From: Psychrobacter coccoides
Lineage (GTDB): Bacteria > Pseudomonadota > Gammaproteobacteria > Pseudomonadales > Moraxellaceae
Assembly: GCF_017498085.1 (NCBI RefSeq)
Contig: NZ_JAGBKM010000008.1
Span: 45,438 to 109,437, forward strand
Length of the DNA: 64,000 nt
Direction of reading: 5' to 3'
The stretch's first letter is position 1. Every line of letters begins with the position of its first letter. Made by a program: the position numbers and the translations under genes. This document shows positions 9,692 through 19,024 of this stretch, one piece after another. Below the pieces are notes generated by a model. It was given only the letters and a program-made list of their open reading frames with translations. It was not told where the DNA came from and did not search any database.

Positions 9692-10810
9692 TTAAAAAAC
9701 AGGACGAAATGCCCATAAGCGCTGCGACACTATTTTTATCGTTTTAGGCTGATTCGCCTCCTCATTGGCGGTGCTATTGGCACTACTCATGCCATTATTA
9801 TCGGCGTTGCTGCCGTTATTATTGTCACTACTGCTTATATCAGGCACTTTACTTATTAGTACCGTCGCAAACTTCTGCCGTGGCGCTGTATCATGGTCAT
9901 GGCTATTATCACTGGCCGTAATTAATGCCATAAACGCTTGGCTTTCTACTGCCAATAGCGGCTTCAGCGCTTGACGCTGTTCAGTATTCAAGATGCTTAA
10001 CGGTGGTACCTGCCACAATTCATCGATGGTAGTCAAACCTTGCTGCTCGCGCAGTTTTATCAGCGTTTGCATTTGCTCTGGGGTCGCTTCCTCTATTAGT
10101 GCTGCGAGTAACACTGGACTTGCCGTATTGACGTTGATGGGCAAAAAATAAGGCACTGCGGTTATATAGGGCCTTAAGGCCGCAAGCACCTCGGCACTCA
10201 CACCCTGTACATCTTGTAGCTGCTCGATACTGACCAACGGTTGATTGGGTATCGTCTGAATGCTGTTATCGTTTTGCTGACGGTAGACCATATCTTCGTC
10301 GCCGCCATCGCCATAGACTTCGTTATCGGCATCTTGCCAATCCAGCACAGCAACAGCAATTTCAGGCTCTAGATTCAGCTGTGTTAGTAGCCTTTGAAAT
10401 ACGGCTAGGGCGACGGTATCAACCTTGCCATTATAATATAGGTTATTGATATTAAAACGGCTGGCCTCATCCCGCAGCTCGGCAGTGACACTGTGGTTAT
10501 CTAGGGCATAAGGCGGGAGCGGCTGCGCCCAAATGTCTTGGATACTATCCGTATCATTGAGCTGACTATCAGCTCGTATCACGGTCAACGCCAACTGTTG
10601 ACCTGCCTGAATACCTTGCAACAGCTGATTTTGATCAAACAATAACGCATGACGGCGTATGGCTGTTTTTTGACTGGCCAGCATCGCTCCTGCGACGATG
10701 GTAATACTGACTACCAATAATAATATGGTCAGCAGAGCCACACCTCGCTGAGAGCCTGACGGTAGATTTTTTGACGGTTTTAAGCTCGATGCAGACGGTA
10801 GTGACGTCAT
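9692..10810 (-). CDS. gspK: Type II secretion minor pseudopilin GspK
   Basis: The largest minor pseudopilin of the type II secretion system; with GspI and GspJ it forms the pseudopilus tip. It has the prepilin N-terminus QRGVALLTILLLVVSITIVA, the GspK block DEASRFNINNL, and an internal helix-hairpin-helix-like region. Translation most likely starts at the ATG at 10810, preceded by AAGG at good distance, rather than at an in-frame GTG at 10819. This gives about 372 aa, longer than many GspK proteins because of an Asn/Ser-rich, Gly-containing low-complexity segment near residues 325-350. It is the last gene of the operon gspH-I-J-K. Confidence 0.92.
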   Translation of the reverse strand: MTSLPSASSLKPSKNLPSGSQRGVALLTILLLVVSITIVAGAMLASQKTAIRRHALLFDQNQLLQGIQAGQQLALTVIRADSQLNDTDSIQDIWAQPLPPYALDNHSVTAELRDEASRFNINNLYYNGKVDTVALAVFQRLLTQLNLEPEIAVAVLDWQDADNEVYGDGGDEDMVYRQQNDNSIQTIPNQPLVSIEQLQDVQGVSAEVLAALRPYITAVPYFLPINVNTASPVLLAALIEEATPEQMQTLIKLREQQGLTTIDELWQVPPLSILNTEQRQALKPLLAVESQAFMALITASDNSHDHDTAPRQKFATVLISKVPDISSSDNNNGSNADNNGMSSANSTANEEANQPKTIKIVSQRLWAFRPVF

Positions 10811-10887
10811 CAAAAGCACCTTTTATTATTGATCTGTTACCAGTTTTTAAGACTATTATTATGGCGGCTATTTTCAGAGTCGCTGCG

Positions 10888-11676
10888 TTATGAATTGCTA
10901 TTCTTAGAGCTGGTATGAGGTACAGCTTGCGGACTAAGCGCCCACTGCCACGTGATTGGTAAGCCTTGATAGGTAAAGCTGACACCAATCCCCTTTGGGA
11001 GCAGTTGCGGCAAAGCAATCTGCTCCTGATTGCTGTTATTGGTGTTTATGACATTGTCTTTTTTGCCCTGCAGATTGTCCTTATTAGGAAAGGTGCTACT
11101 CTCTTCAGGCAAATAGGCTCGCCAAGCACCTGGCGTTACCTCATCTAGCAGTACCGTATCTAAGCTGACACTCTCAGGCCCTCCTGCGATATCATGATAA
11201 TGCCGACGAATAAGACGCTCGTCTGCAAAGATATAGTCTACACGTTGCAAGGTAGGACTGGTTTGATAGCGTGGATCGGGATCAGCAAAACGCACAAAAC
11301 TAACTTGCTCGTTATTTAAACTCATAAACGGCGCAGCAGCAACTTGACCTGTTCGTTGGTTATCACTGCTATTGTCATTGTTTTTGACGTTACTGTTTTC
11401 GGTATTATTGGTGTTTAAGCTTGGGGCAGCCGTCATCTCCATCTCTGTCACGACATTTTGAGTCGGTGGCGCTTGATAAGCAATCATCTGTCCCATGTCG
11501 TGTTGTAGCTGTAGATAAGCGTACTGCAGCTGAGCTAAATTATTAGCATGCACCTGCGCCCGTTCATGGGCACGGTTAACGCTATCAAACACTTGCCAGC
11601 CTGCAACAGCAAGCATGGCAAATATCGCCATCGCCACCATCAGCTCAAGTAGGGTAAAACCGATCTGCTGCCTCAC
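10888..11676 (-). CDS. gspJ: Type II secretion minor pseudopilin GspJ
   Basis: A 262-aa minor pseudopilin. The short leader MRQQIG is followed by the methylated-Phe segment FTLLELMVAMAIFAMLAVAG, which is both cleavage site and transmembrane helix; Glu at +5 after cleavage is kept. The globular domain contains two Asn-rich inserts, near residues 84-108 and 196-218, not typical of enterobacterial GspJ. Its ATG overlaps the gspI stop by four bases, and gspK follows 77 bp later. It assembles with GspI and GspK at the pseudopilus tip. Confidence 0.92.
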   Translation of the reverse strand: MRQQIGFTLLELMVAMAIFAMLAVAGWQVFDSVNRAHERAQVHANNLAQLQYAYLQLQHDMGQMIAYQAPPTQNVVTEMEMTAAPSLNTNNTENSNVKNNDNSSDNQRTGQVAAAPFMSLNNEQVSFVRFADPDPRYQTSPTLQRVDYIFADERLIRRHYHDIAGGPESVSLDTVLLDEVTPGAWRAYLPEESSTFPNKDNLQGKKDNVINTNNSNQEQIALPQLLPKGIGVSFTYQGLPITWQWALSPQAVPHTSSKNSNS

Positions 11677-12158
11677 AGATTACCCCCCGACTGTCCTGTG
11701 CTATGTTGGCCAACCTCTTGAGCCAAGCCACTTAAGTCAAGGCTAGCAATATCCTGCTGCTCATTGCTGATAAGCACGTTTATATCCGTTACTGCTGAGC
11801 GTGGCTGGCCTTCGACAATAGGCGCAACACTGATATTGACTGTTTTTGATGCTGGGGTGATGCTGTCTGAGACCGTCATAATCACTTGCCACTCACCACC
11901 TTGCGCCTTGACAGTTTGCGTGCGATTGGCCGTAAGCCAAGTCTGTTGTATGCGCAGCTCAGCCGCTGCATTTTGCGCCACGAAGTGCGCAAGCGTTTGC
12001 GTACGCAGCACATCTACCGAGCGCAGATAAGCGCTGCTGGCACGGCTGGCAGCCACTGCAACCACTGCCAAAATCGCCAGTGCCACCATCACTTCTATCA
12101 AGGTAAACCCACTTTCGCTCTTAGATGGCAGCGCAGTATCGCTGGTAAGACTCATCAT
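11673..12158 (-). CDS. gspI: Type II secretion minor pseudopilin GspI
   Basis: A minor pseudopilin of about 161 aa. After a longer hydrophilic leader comes SGFTLIEVMVALAILAVVAV, the prepilin peptidase site and hydrophobic helix with Glu+5. The rest fits the GspI globular domain (VLRTQTLAHFVAQNAAAELR). Two ATG codons are adjacent (12158 and 12155); the first has an AGGTG ribosome site a little upstream. An in-frame TTG just before is rejected. Four-base overlap with gspJ indicates coupled translation. Confidence 0.92.
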   Translation of the reverse strand: MMSLTSDTALPSKSESGFTLIEVMVALAILAVVAVAASRASSAYLRSVDVLRTQTLAHFVAQNAAAELRIQQTWLTANRTQTVKAQGGEWQVIMTVSDSITPASKTVNISVAPIVEGQPRSAVTDINVLISNEQQDIASLDLSGLAQEVGQHSTGQSGGNL

Positions 12159-12180
12159 CAAGGTACACCTATCCTATGTG

Positions 12181-12951
12181 CTAATGCCCTGTCTTAATAC
12201 TGCCATCAGGCATGATAGTAATGACTTCTCCAACCAAGCGCGAATGATGACGCACTGCGATCGTCACTGGCGTGGCTTGCCCATTACCAAACCATAAAGC
12301 TTGTGGCACCGTCTGCGTTCTAAACCAAGGCTGTAGCGTTTGCGCTTGTTGGTTTGGCGACAGGCCAGTCTCCAAACTCTCGATACTCAGACTCATCCCA
12401 GTCGGCATATCTGGCAAAGACACCTCAGACTCGAGCACCCAGCTCGGGAGCGCTGCCTGATGATCAACAGTGCCGGACATCCCAGACAAATCTGCTGATA
12501 ACTCCATCGCATTTTTGGGCATACTGTCACCTGCATTTGCTGTGAGCGCTGGCGTTTGATAAGCGCTATAAGGCGTCGACAAAGACACAATCACGGGGGT
12601 TATCTGACCTTGTTTGTCCGCTTGCAGACTAAGCCCCATGGGCTGCATACGTTCAGCCGCCAACAGTCTGACATAGCTGAGCGAGTCTGTCAGATGCTCA
12701 TAAAACGCACGGTTTTTACGAGACTCACTACTGCCGACAGACAGACTTATCATGCCAGCAAATATAGACAAGATAACCACAACCACCACAATCTCAACCA
12801 AGCTAAAGCCTGATTGAGTAGACGTGAGCAAGCGTGAAGACGGTATACTAGGAGGTCTCTGCTTAAAAAAAGGCGCAGACAACGGTGGATCCATAAATAA
12901 AGCAGATGGATGAGGTGCGAGGCTGGACTGAGTTTTGACAGTAACCGGCAT
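12181..12951 (-). CDS. gspH: Type II secretion minor pseudopilin GspH
   Basis: A pseudopilin of about 256 aa in which the prepilin motif SGFSLVEIVVVVVILSIFAG is placed after an unusually long N-terminal leader (roughly 45 residues, Pro/Ser-rich). The ATG at 12951 has AGG six bases ahead; a longer in-frame reading up to 13011 lacks this. If the leader is real, prepilin peptidase would have to remove a much longer peptide than usual, so an internal start closer to the motif (for instance ATG at 12891, MDPPLSAPF) cannot be excluded. First gene of gspHIJK; 22 bp separate its stop from the gspI ATG. Confidence 0.88.
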   Translation of the reverse strand: MPVTVKTQSSLAPHPSALFMDPPLSAPFFKQRPPSIPSSRLLTSTQSGFSLVEIVVVVVILSIFAGMISLSVGSSESRKNRAFYEHLTDSLSYVRLLAAERMQPMGLSLQADKQGQITPVIVSLSTPYSAYQTPALTANAGDSMPKNAMELSADLSGMSGTVDHQAALPSWVLESEVSLPDMPTGMSLSIESLETGLSPNQQAQTLQPWFRTQTVPQALWFGNGQATPVTIAVRHHSRLVGEVITIMPDGSIKTGH

Positions 12952-13031
12952 AAAACACCTAAAACTATAAATAGTAGCGACAAAAAAGCCATTTAAACCA
13001 TCAAAGCTCAAAGACTATCGACAGCAGATCA

Positions 13032-13721
13032 TCAATAAGTCGTATTGCGATGTGCCTCTGATTCTGTATCGATCTGATCTACAAGCTCCTGCATATCGAC
13101 ATCCATCATCTCTTCATCATCAATATACAGCGGATATTGACTGGGCAAGGCCAGCATTTGCTGCACAAACGCATAGCGCAGAGTGTCACGACGACCAAGA
13201 TAGCGCTGATAAAAACTTGAATTCAAAAGTCCAGCACCACCTTGACCCATCGCCCATAGAGAAGACAAATAATCACGGGTGGTCATACGGCTACGCTCGT
13301 CTTTTAGATAGGCACTGATGATATCAATCACCCGTTTCATACGCTGGCGACGGATATCATAAAGCTCGCCAAATAAACGATTCAGACCTGTCGCTGACGC
13401 TGCCAAACGCTCTTCGATTTGATTAAGCAACATGGCTTTTTGTGGCTTAAGCAGCTGTTGCAGGAGCATACGTGTAATCCCTGCCGCAGGCGTATCATCG
13501 ATACGATTGATCTCAAACAGCTGCTCTTCATAACGTATGATAATACGCAAATACAGCTCGTCCTTGCTAGAGAAATGCTTATACAGAGTGCCTTTCGCCA
13601 AATCAAGTTGGTCAGCCAAGCTATCTAAAGTAATATCACCATCGCCAGATTCAAGTAGTAAACGTTCAGCCATCGCCAAAATGTTTTCTTCTCGTGCTTT
13701 AAATTGTTGTTGACGGCTCAT
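13032..13721 (-). CDS. TetR/AcrR-family transcriptional regulator
   Basis: A 229-aa TetR repressor with a clear N-terminal helix-turn-helix: ITLDSLADQLDLAKGTLYKHFSSKDELY spans residues about 30-57. The C-terminal ligand domain is not diagnostic. It ends 80 bp upstream of gspH on the same strand, so it could be co-transcribed with the pseudopilin operon, though a link to secretion is not implied. Start ATG at 13721 has AGGAGAT upstream. The intergenic region toward tatD (13722-13944) holds TGACCAG at 13739-13745 and an inverted repeat ATGAC-N6-GTCAT at 13917-13932, possible operators but unproven. Confidence 0.85.
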   Translation of the reverse strand: MSRQQQFKAREENILAMAERLLLESGDGDITLDSLADQLDLAKGTLYKHFSSKDELYLRIIIRYEEQLFEINRIDDTPAAGITRMLLQQLLKPQKAMLLNQIEERLAASATGLNRLFGELYDIRRQRMKRVIDIISAYLKDERSRMTTRDYLSSLWAMGQGGAGLLNSSFYQRYLGRRDTLRYAFVQQMLALPSQYPLYIDDEEMMDVDMQELVDQIDTESEAHRNTTY

Positions 13722-13944
13722 AATATCTCCTAAAACTTGACCAGATGACGCATATGATTAACGCTGTCACGGCTCGCTATCACCCCAAACGTGAATACCT
13801 CTTAACGGCCAGACAATAACTATAAAGAATGATAGTCCTTATATTCTATTAATAGTCATTAATAATCATACGGTTAGCACTATAAACAATGACGCAGCAT
13901 TCAAATGATTTAATGAATGACTGACTGGTCATAGCATACCTACT

Positions 13945-14733
13945 TTAGTGGTACTGTGCCAGCAGATTTTCAAAGTTTTTTGCCGTCAGTGTGCCGACCT
14001 CCTCACTACTGCATCCATACATATCTGCCAAGTAGCTTGCGACATAAGGTACATAAGCTGGCTCGTTCGGTCGACCACGCTTGGGCACTGGGGCCAGATA
14101 AGGACTGTCAGTTTCGATGAGTATTCTATCTTTTGGCATGCGTCTGGCAGCATCTTGAATCATCTGCGCGCTCTTAAAGCTCACAATACCTGAAAATGAG
14201 ATATAAAACCCTAAATCTAGCGCCCGTTTGGCTGTCTCCCAGTCTTCAGTAAAACAGTGAATAATGCCATGCTCAGCACCCTCTGCCTTTAAAATATCGA
14301 TGGTGTCTTCTTTGGCATCACGCATATGCACGACAAGTGGTTTTTTGAGCTGCTGACTGGCATGAATATGACGGGCAAAGCTCTCACGCTGCTCGTGTGC
14401 GTTTTCAGTTGACCAGTAATAATCCAGCCCCGTCTCCCCAATGGCCCAGACCTGCTCGGCATTAGCCGTTTCTACCAAGCGCTCGACGGTCGCTGACTGT
14501 AATGTATTGATGTCTTCACAAGGATGAATCCCTACGCTCATACCAAGATTTAGAGTTTCATCGCTATACGTTCTAATGATATTGGCAATATCATCATATT
14601 CAGCAAAATCACACATAATGGCCATGGCACGCATCACTTGCGCCTCTTTCATGGCTGCAATCGCACCTTCTAACTTGCCATCATATTTGGCTAGGTCCAA
14701 ACGGTTTAGATGACAATGGGTATCGGTAAACAT
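13945..14733 (-). CDS. tatD: TatD-family metal-dependent DNase
   Basis: A 262-aa TIM-barrel hydrolase, Mg2+-dependent 3'-5' exonuclease family linked to DNA repair and fragment clearance. It shows the N-terminal metal motif TDTHCHLN, GIHPCED, AIGETGLDYYW with the bridging Glu, VVHMRDA, IIHCFTEDW and ETDSPYLAP. All catalytic blocks are present. I chose ATG 14733, which has a GAG seven bases upstream; the frame opens with TTG at 14739. The context between a TetR gene and gspE resembles loci in which tatD follows pilZ or holB, but those genes are absent here. Confidence 0.94.
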   Translation of the reverse strand: MFTDTHCHLNRLDLAKYDGKLEGAIAAMKEAQVMRAMAIMCDFAEYDDIANIIRTYSDETLNLGMSVGIHPCEDINTLQSATVERLVETANAEQVWAIGETGLDYYWSTENAHEQRESFARHIHASQQLKKPLVVHMRDAKEDTIDILKAEGAEHGIIHCFTEDWETAKRALDLGFYISFSGIVSFKSAQMIQDAARRMPKDRILIETDSPYLAPVPKRGRPNEPAYVPYVASYLADMYGCSSEEVGTLTAKNFENLLAQYH

Positions 14734-14897
14734 AAACAATCTCGTTAATAAACATTAAGAAATAATAAGCGTTAAAAATAGAGTGTGGTCAGTTCAAAAT
14801 AAAAAAGCATAAGCCTCTTAACCCATGACTGCTATACCTTTTAAATTGAAGCACCCCTACTGTTTATTGCTCTAAGTAGGTCTGTTTTCAAGTCCAA

Positions 14898-16685
14898 TTA
14901 ATGCAAAGGCACTACCCGCATCACCTCTTCTATACTCGTCAACCCCTCACTGATGCGCTTGGCCCCTGACAGACGCAGCGGTTGTACGCCTTCACGATAG
15001 GCTTGCTGTTTCAATATGTCCAAGCTGGCATCAGCGCTCACCAGTTTTTTGAGCTCATTCGATAGTGGCATAATCTCGTACAGTCCGACTCGGCCTTGAT
15101 AACCGGTATGGCGACAGTGCTCACAGCCTTGAGCTGTATAAACTTGAGCAGGCAATGCCGCACGCCAAGGCTGTACCAGCTCCTGCCATTGTATAGCCAC
15201 CTCACTATCTGCAATCACCGCCACAGCTTGCTTACAGTAAGAGCATAAAGTCCGTAGCAATCTTTGTGCCATCACGCCCAATATAGTCGCTGATGTCAAA
15301 AACGGCTGAACACCCAGATCATGCAAACGAGTGATCGAACTGGGTGCATCATTGGTATGCAGCGTCGAGAGCACCAAATGTCCGGTGAGTGACGCTTGCA
15401 CCGCCATGTTGGCAGTTTCGGCATCACGAATCTCACCGACCATAATGATGTCTGGGTCTTGGCGCATTAAAGAGCGAATACCGTCAGCGAAAAGCAAATC
15501 CACGCCTGGATTGACTTGCATCTGATTAAAAGCCGGCTCAATCATCTCAATAGGGTCTTCGATGGTACAGACGTTTACCTGCTCAGTGGCCAGCTGCTTG
15601 AGCGTACTGTATAACGTCGTTGTTTTACCAGAGCCGGTCGGACCTGTAACCAGAATAATACCGTTTGGATGCGCAGTCAGCTCTTGCCACCTCTCGAGCT
15701 GACTGCCTGACAGGCCAAGCTGAGCAAAAGAGCGCACCAACACTTCAGGGTCAAACACTCGCATCACCAGCTTTTCACCAAAGGCAGTCGGCATGGTAGA
15801 CAGGCGCAGCTCAGTCTCCATGCCATTATGAGTACGGGTCTTTAGACGCCCGTCTTGCGGTTTGCGTTTTTCTGCAACATTGAGCCGCCCTAAGATTTTG
15901 ATGCGCGCCGTCACTGCTACTACAATCGCCAGTGGCATCTCATAAACCGTATGCAGCACGCCATCGATACGAAAGCGCACCTTGCCTGTCTCACGCCGTG
16001 GCTCTAGATGGATATCACTGGCACGCTGCTCAAAGGCGTATTGCAGTAGCCAATCGACGACTTTGACGATATGTTGGTCATTGGCATCGGGATTATTGTT
16101 GTCACCCAGCTGTAATAACGCCTCGACGTTGGTTACATCCGCAGCGGCGCGTTTATGGATGGAGTTGGCACCTGCAATCGCTTGCGTGACTTGATAGAAC
16201 TCTTGCCGATAGCGATTGATCTGTTCAGGATTGATATAGACGGTGCGATAAGTTTTGGATTTAATCAGCTTTTCTATATTAGCGTGCCAATCCGTATAAA
16301 ACGGCTGATCAGTACCAATGACCACTTCATCCATCGTGACTTCAATCGGCAAAATGTGCTGCGAGCGCGCGTATTCAAACGACATCAGCTGCGTCACGGC
16401 GGGCACATCGATCTTTAGCGGATCAATACGTACGAGCGCCATATCTGCTTTGGCTGCTAGCCACTGATTGAGCCATGCCAGCGTCAATGTTTGCTCTGAG
16501 TCGCTACCAAAGGCGTGGCCATTCGGCAGCCCAAACTCACTGATGGTCAACAGTGGATGCTGATCTTTATCACGGCGACTGGTCATCACCAAATTATAGC
16601 CGCGCTGATCAATGACTCTATCCGCTAGTAGCTCATCTAAGCACCAACGCAGATCAATCATTATCGAATACTTCTGAGCAGACAT
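14898..16685 (-). CDS. gspE: Type II secretion ATPase GspE (GspE/PulE/PilB family)
   Basis: A 595-aa hexameric ATPase that powers pseudopilus assembly at the inner membrane. Seen: N-terminal T2SSE_N-like region, FEQRASDIHLEPR at 218-230, Walker A GPTGSGKTT at 348-356, Asp box CTIEDPIEMIEPAFNQ, Walker B/His box DPDIIMVGEIRDAETA and LVLSTLHTNDA, and a tetracysteine zinc site (CSYC ... CEHC) near residues 484-524. The zinc motif and length favour GspE over PilT. A PilB-type pilus ATPase is a possible alternative, because gspF and the other core genes are not beside it. Start ATG 16685 has AGAAG upstream. gspHIJK lies about 2 kb further along the same strand, separated by tatD and a TetR gene. 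Confidence 0.88.
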   Translation of the reverse strand: MSAQKYSIMIDLRWCLDELLADRVIDQRGYNLVMTSRRDKDQHPLLTISEFGLPNGHAFGSDSEQTLTLAWLNQWLAAKADMALVRIDPLKIDVPAVTQLMSFEYARSQHILPIEVTMDEVVIGTDQPFYTDWHANIEKLIKSKTYRTVYINPEQINRYRQEFYQVTQAIAGANSIHKRAAADVTNVEALLQLGDNNNPDANDQHIVKVVDWLLQYAFEQRASDIHLEPRRETGKVRFRIDGVLHTVYEMPLAIVVAVTARIKILGRLNVAEKRKPQDGRLKTRTHNGMETELRLSTMPTAFGEKLVMRVFDPEVLVRSFAQLGLSGSQLERWQELTAHPNGIILVTGPTGSGKTTTLYSTLKQLATEQVNVCTIEDPIEMIEPAFNQMQVNPGVDLLFADGIRSLMRQDPDIIMVGEIRDAETANMAVQASLTGHLVLSTLHTNDAPSSITRLHDLGVQPFLTSATILGVMAQRLLRTLCSYCKQAVAVIADSEVAIQWQELVQPWRAALPAQVYTAQGCEHCRHTGYQGRVGLYEIMPLSNELKKLVSADASLDILKQQAYREGVQPLRLSGAKRISEGLTSIEEVMRVVPLH

Positions 16686-16758
16686 ATTTTTCTTCTTTTA
16701 TAATGGTCAAATATAATTTGTATAGTAGATTCAACAACTTAAAAATCAGCCTGCAATA

Positions 16759-17676
16759 CTATAAGGCATCCTTAACCTCTACAACAGCCGTTATCTGCAA
16801 CTGCCCCGACTCTATGAGCTGAAAACTCACATCGACCGACTTATAACGCATGATAAAAGTGGTATTCATCTCATCACGGCGATAAGCAGGGCGCGGATCA
16901 TAGGCGATGAGGTCTTTAATACGCTCAATATCTGCATCTATCAAGCGGCTTTGTAGATGGTAGAGCACGCTGTCATGCGTTGATGGTTGTTTGTCAGCGT
17001 TTTGCTGAGCCTGCTGTTGCTCATGAGCTATTTGCATAAACTGCTGCTTGGCTGTGTCAGTCATCTGCACTACTAACTTCTCAAGCGCAGCGGTCGCAAA
17101 GCCACTCTTAGCGTCAGCCACAGCATCGCTGTAAGCGATATAAGGCTTAATATCGATAATCGGTGTACCATCGATCATATCAGCGCCGCTAATCATCAGT
17201 AACACGCGTCCTTCGATCACCTCAATGCGCTCAAGCTTGACCACAGACAGTCCCAGAGCTGACGGTCGATACATACTACGACTGGCAAACACGCCAACCT
17301 TTTGATTACCGCCGAGTCTTGGCGGACGGACTTGCGGACGAAACGTAGTTCTATTTGCATTTGCTGTGTCCGACTGATCGTTATGGCGCTCGTTAGAATG
17401 GCCTTTAGTTTCATTTTGCTTAGCTTTAGCTTGTTTAATATAGTTATGATGAAACTGCCAACTGAGCCACAGATGGCTAAAATGCTCTAAACCGACAAAC
17501 GCCTCTGGCACGTCATAAGGCGCAATCATCTCAATCACGCTCATCAACGGTACCAAGTTTGGCTGTCTTGGTGCCCCAAACTTTTGTGATAGCGGTGCTC
17601 GGTGATAGCCTATAATCGGTGCTCTATGACAGCGCTCCGGCTGGTATGTCTCGAAAGATGCCGTAGCAGCAGTCAT
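16759..17676 (-). CDS. trmO: tRNA (N6-threonylcarbamoyladenosine37-N6)-methyltransferase TrmO
   Basis: A protein of about 305 aa of the TsaA/TrmO family, which uses S-adenosylmethionine to methylate t6A37 in tRNAs reading ACY codons. Characteristic blocks are APIIGYHRAPLSQKFGAPRQ, FRPQVRPPRLGG, VGVFASRSMYRPSALGLSVV, IDIKPYIAYSD and the C-terminal DPRPAYRR. It is longer than E. coli TrmO (235) because of a hydrophilic insert near residues 90-115 and a longer C-terminal domain. The ATG at 17676 has GGAG six bases upstream; the longer frame from 17718 is not supported. Confidence 0.9.
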   Translation of the reverse strand: MTAATASFETYQPERCHRAPIIGYHRAPLSQKFGAPRQPNLVPLMSVIEMIAPYDVPEAFVGLEHFSHLWLSWQFHHNYIKQAKAKQNETKGHSNERHNDQSDTANANRTTFRPQVRPPRLGGNQKVGVFASRSMYRPSALGLSVVKLERIEVIEGRVLLMISGADMIDGTPIIDIKPYIAYSDAVADAKSGFATAALEKLVVQMTDTAKQQFMQIAHEQQQAQQNADKQPSTHDSVLYHLQSRLIDADIERIKDLIAYDPRPAYRRDEMNTTFIMRYKSVDVSFQLIESGQLQITAVVEVKDAL

Positions 17677-18143
17677 AACTTTCTCCAAACGCTGTAAAAA
17701 CCTATGCAAACGTAACAAACCGCCTCAAGTAAAGCGGATAGACATGAGAATACAAAATTACTCACTAACGATATTCCATTTTATCATGGCGCATGACTGC
17801 CGCCAGACGGATTTTTATTTTAAAGTTTGTTATGATGAGCGATAAATTCAGTGCAGCCTTTTAAGCGCTTGGTTTACGTTATGTCCAAAACGCTATAGAC
17901 ACCCTTACTTATGTCTCATGCGACATAAAAAATGTTAGAATAGCCAGCCATAATATAGTGGACACGCACACCGTGTTATTGCGCTACGCATTCGTATTAA
18001 AAAAATAAGCATGGTCCACAACCATCTGAGCGCTAGAGTGTACTTCACTCACTACTAATCTTGCAAAAGATTAAACACTTTAATCAGTATTTAAAAACAC
18101 TTAAACCTACTAACGCAGACAGCAATTTACCAACGAGGACTTT
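17677..18143. other. 467-bp intergenic region with fpr control sequences
   Basis: Divergent region between trmO and fpr. It contains the perfect inverted repeat at 17909-17928 (separate entry) and a possible -10 TAGAAT at 17936-17941. No ORF with coding character or RNA gene is recognised. The fpr transcript would carry a leader of roughly 200 nt if this -10 is used. Confidence 0.5.
17909..17928. promoter_or_regulatory. 20-bp palindrome upstream of fpr, likely operator
   Basis: TTATGTC-TCATGC-GACATAA is a perfect inverted repeat with 7-bp arms. It sits just upstream of, and partly in, the -35 area of a possible -10 (TAGAAT, 17936). This is a normal place for an activator or repressor site. 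In pseudomonads fpr is controlled by the LysR-type regulator FinR; whether this site serves such a protein is inference. Confidence 0.45.
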
Positions 18144-18917
18144 ATGTCAAAACTTCGCACCGAAACGGTCACAGAGGTTCATCACTGGAACGACTCTCTA
18201 TTTAGCATCAAAACCACGCGCGACGACGGCTTACGCTTTCGCAATGGCGAGTTTGCGATGATAGGCCTCGTTGTCGATGGCAGGCCACTGCTGCGTGCTT
18301 ACTCACTTGCAAGTCCTAATTATGAAGAGCACTTAGAGTTCTTTTCGATCAAAGTTCAAGACGGCCCGCTTACCTCACGCTTGCAGCACATCAAGGTCGG
18401 CGACGAGCTACTGGTCAGCAAAAAGCCCACAGGCACGCTGGTATTAGACGATCTATTACCGGGCAAAAACCTATACATGCTCTCAAGCGGTACAGGGCTT
18501 GCGCCCTTCTTGTCTTTGTCACGTGACCCTGAGGTCTATGAGCGCTTTGATAAAGTCATCTTGGTACATGGTGTACGCCATGTAGAGGATTTGGCGTATC
18601 GTGATATGTTCGAAAACGAGCTGCCCAATGATGAGATCTTTGGTGAGTGGTTCCGTGAAAAATTCATCTACTACCCTACCGTCACACGCGATGAGTTTAG
18701 AAATACGGGTCGTATCACGGACTTAATGAAGTCTGGCAAGTTCTTTGAAGATATTGGTTTACCTCCGATGAACAAAGAAGATGACCGCGTTATGATTTGC
18801 GGTAGTATGCCTTTCAACGCCGACCTGTCCAAAATTTTAGACGACTTTGGTCTCACAGTTTCACCACGTATGGGCGTGCAAGCGGACTATGTGGTTGAGC
18901 GTGCCTTTGTCGGTTAA
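18144..18917 (+). CDS. fpr: Ferredoxin/flavodoxin--NADP+ reductase
   Basis: A 257-aa FAD enzyme that passes electrons between NADPH and ferredoxin or flavodoxin, supporting oxidative-stress defence and iron-sulfur metabolism. Seen: FAD-binding RAYSLAS at 51-57, the SIKVQDGPLTSRL block, the NADP-binding LSSGTGLAPFLSL and MICGSMPFNADLSKIL, and a C-terminus YVVERAFVG like bacterial subclass I reductases. Length matches Pseudomonas and Azotobacter Fpr (about 258). The ATG has GAGGA seven bases upstream. It appears monocistronic, with a palindromic candidate operator ahead of it. Confidence 0.95.
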   Translation: MSKLRTETVTEVHHWNDSLFSIKTTRDDGLRFRNGEFAMIGLVVDGRPLLRAYSLASPNYEEHLEFFSIKVQDGPLTSRLQHIKVGDELLVSKKPTGTLVLDDLLPGKNLYMLSSGTGLAPFLSLSRDPEVYERFDKVILVHGVRHVEDLAYRDMFENELPNDEIFGEWFREKFIYYPTVTRDEFRNTGRITDLMKSGKFFEDIGLPPMNKEDDRVMICGSMPFNADLSKILDDFGLTVSPRMGVQADYVVERAFVG

Positions 18918-19024
18918 GTAGTCATACTAATAATCAATTGAGTACGATTTGTTAGGGATGGCCAGCTATGAAGCGTTAAATCTAAAGTTTTACGCCAAAA
19001 TAGCAAAATCCCAGTAAATAATTC

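Noticed and set aside
12393..12992. Overlapping open frames inside gspH on both strands
   Set aside because: They are shadows of the pseudopilin gene, without ribosome sites or domain similarity.
13917..13932. ATGAC-N6-GTCAT as the TetR operator
   Set aside because: It lies nearly 200 bp from the TetR start, next to the tatD stop, and its arms are only five bases; not strong enough to list.
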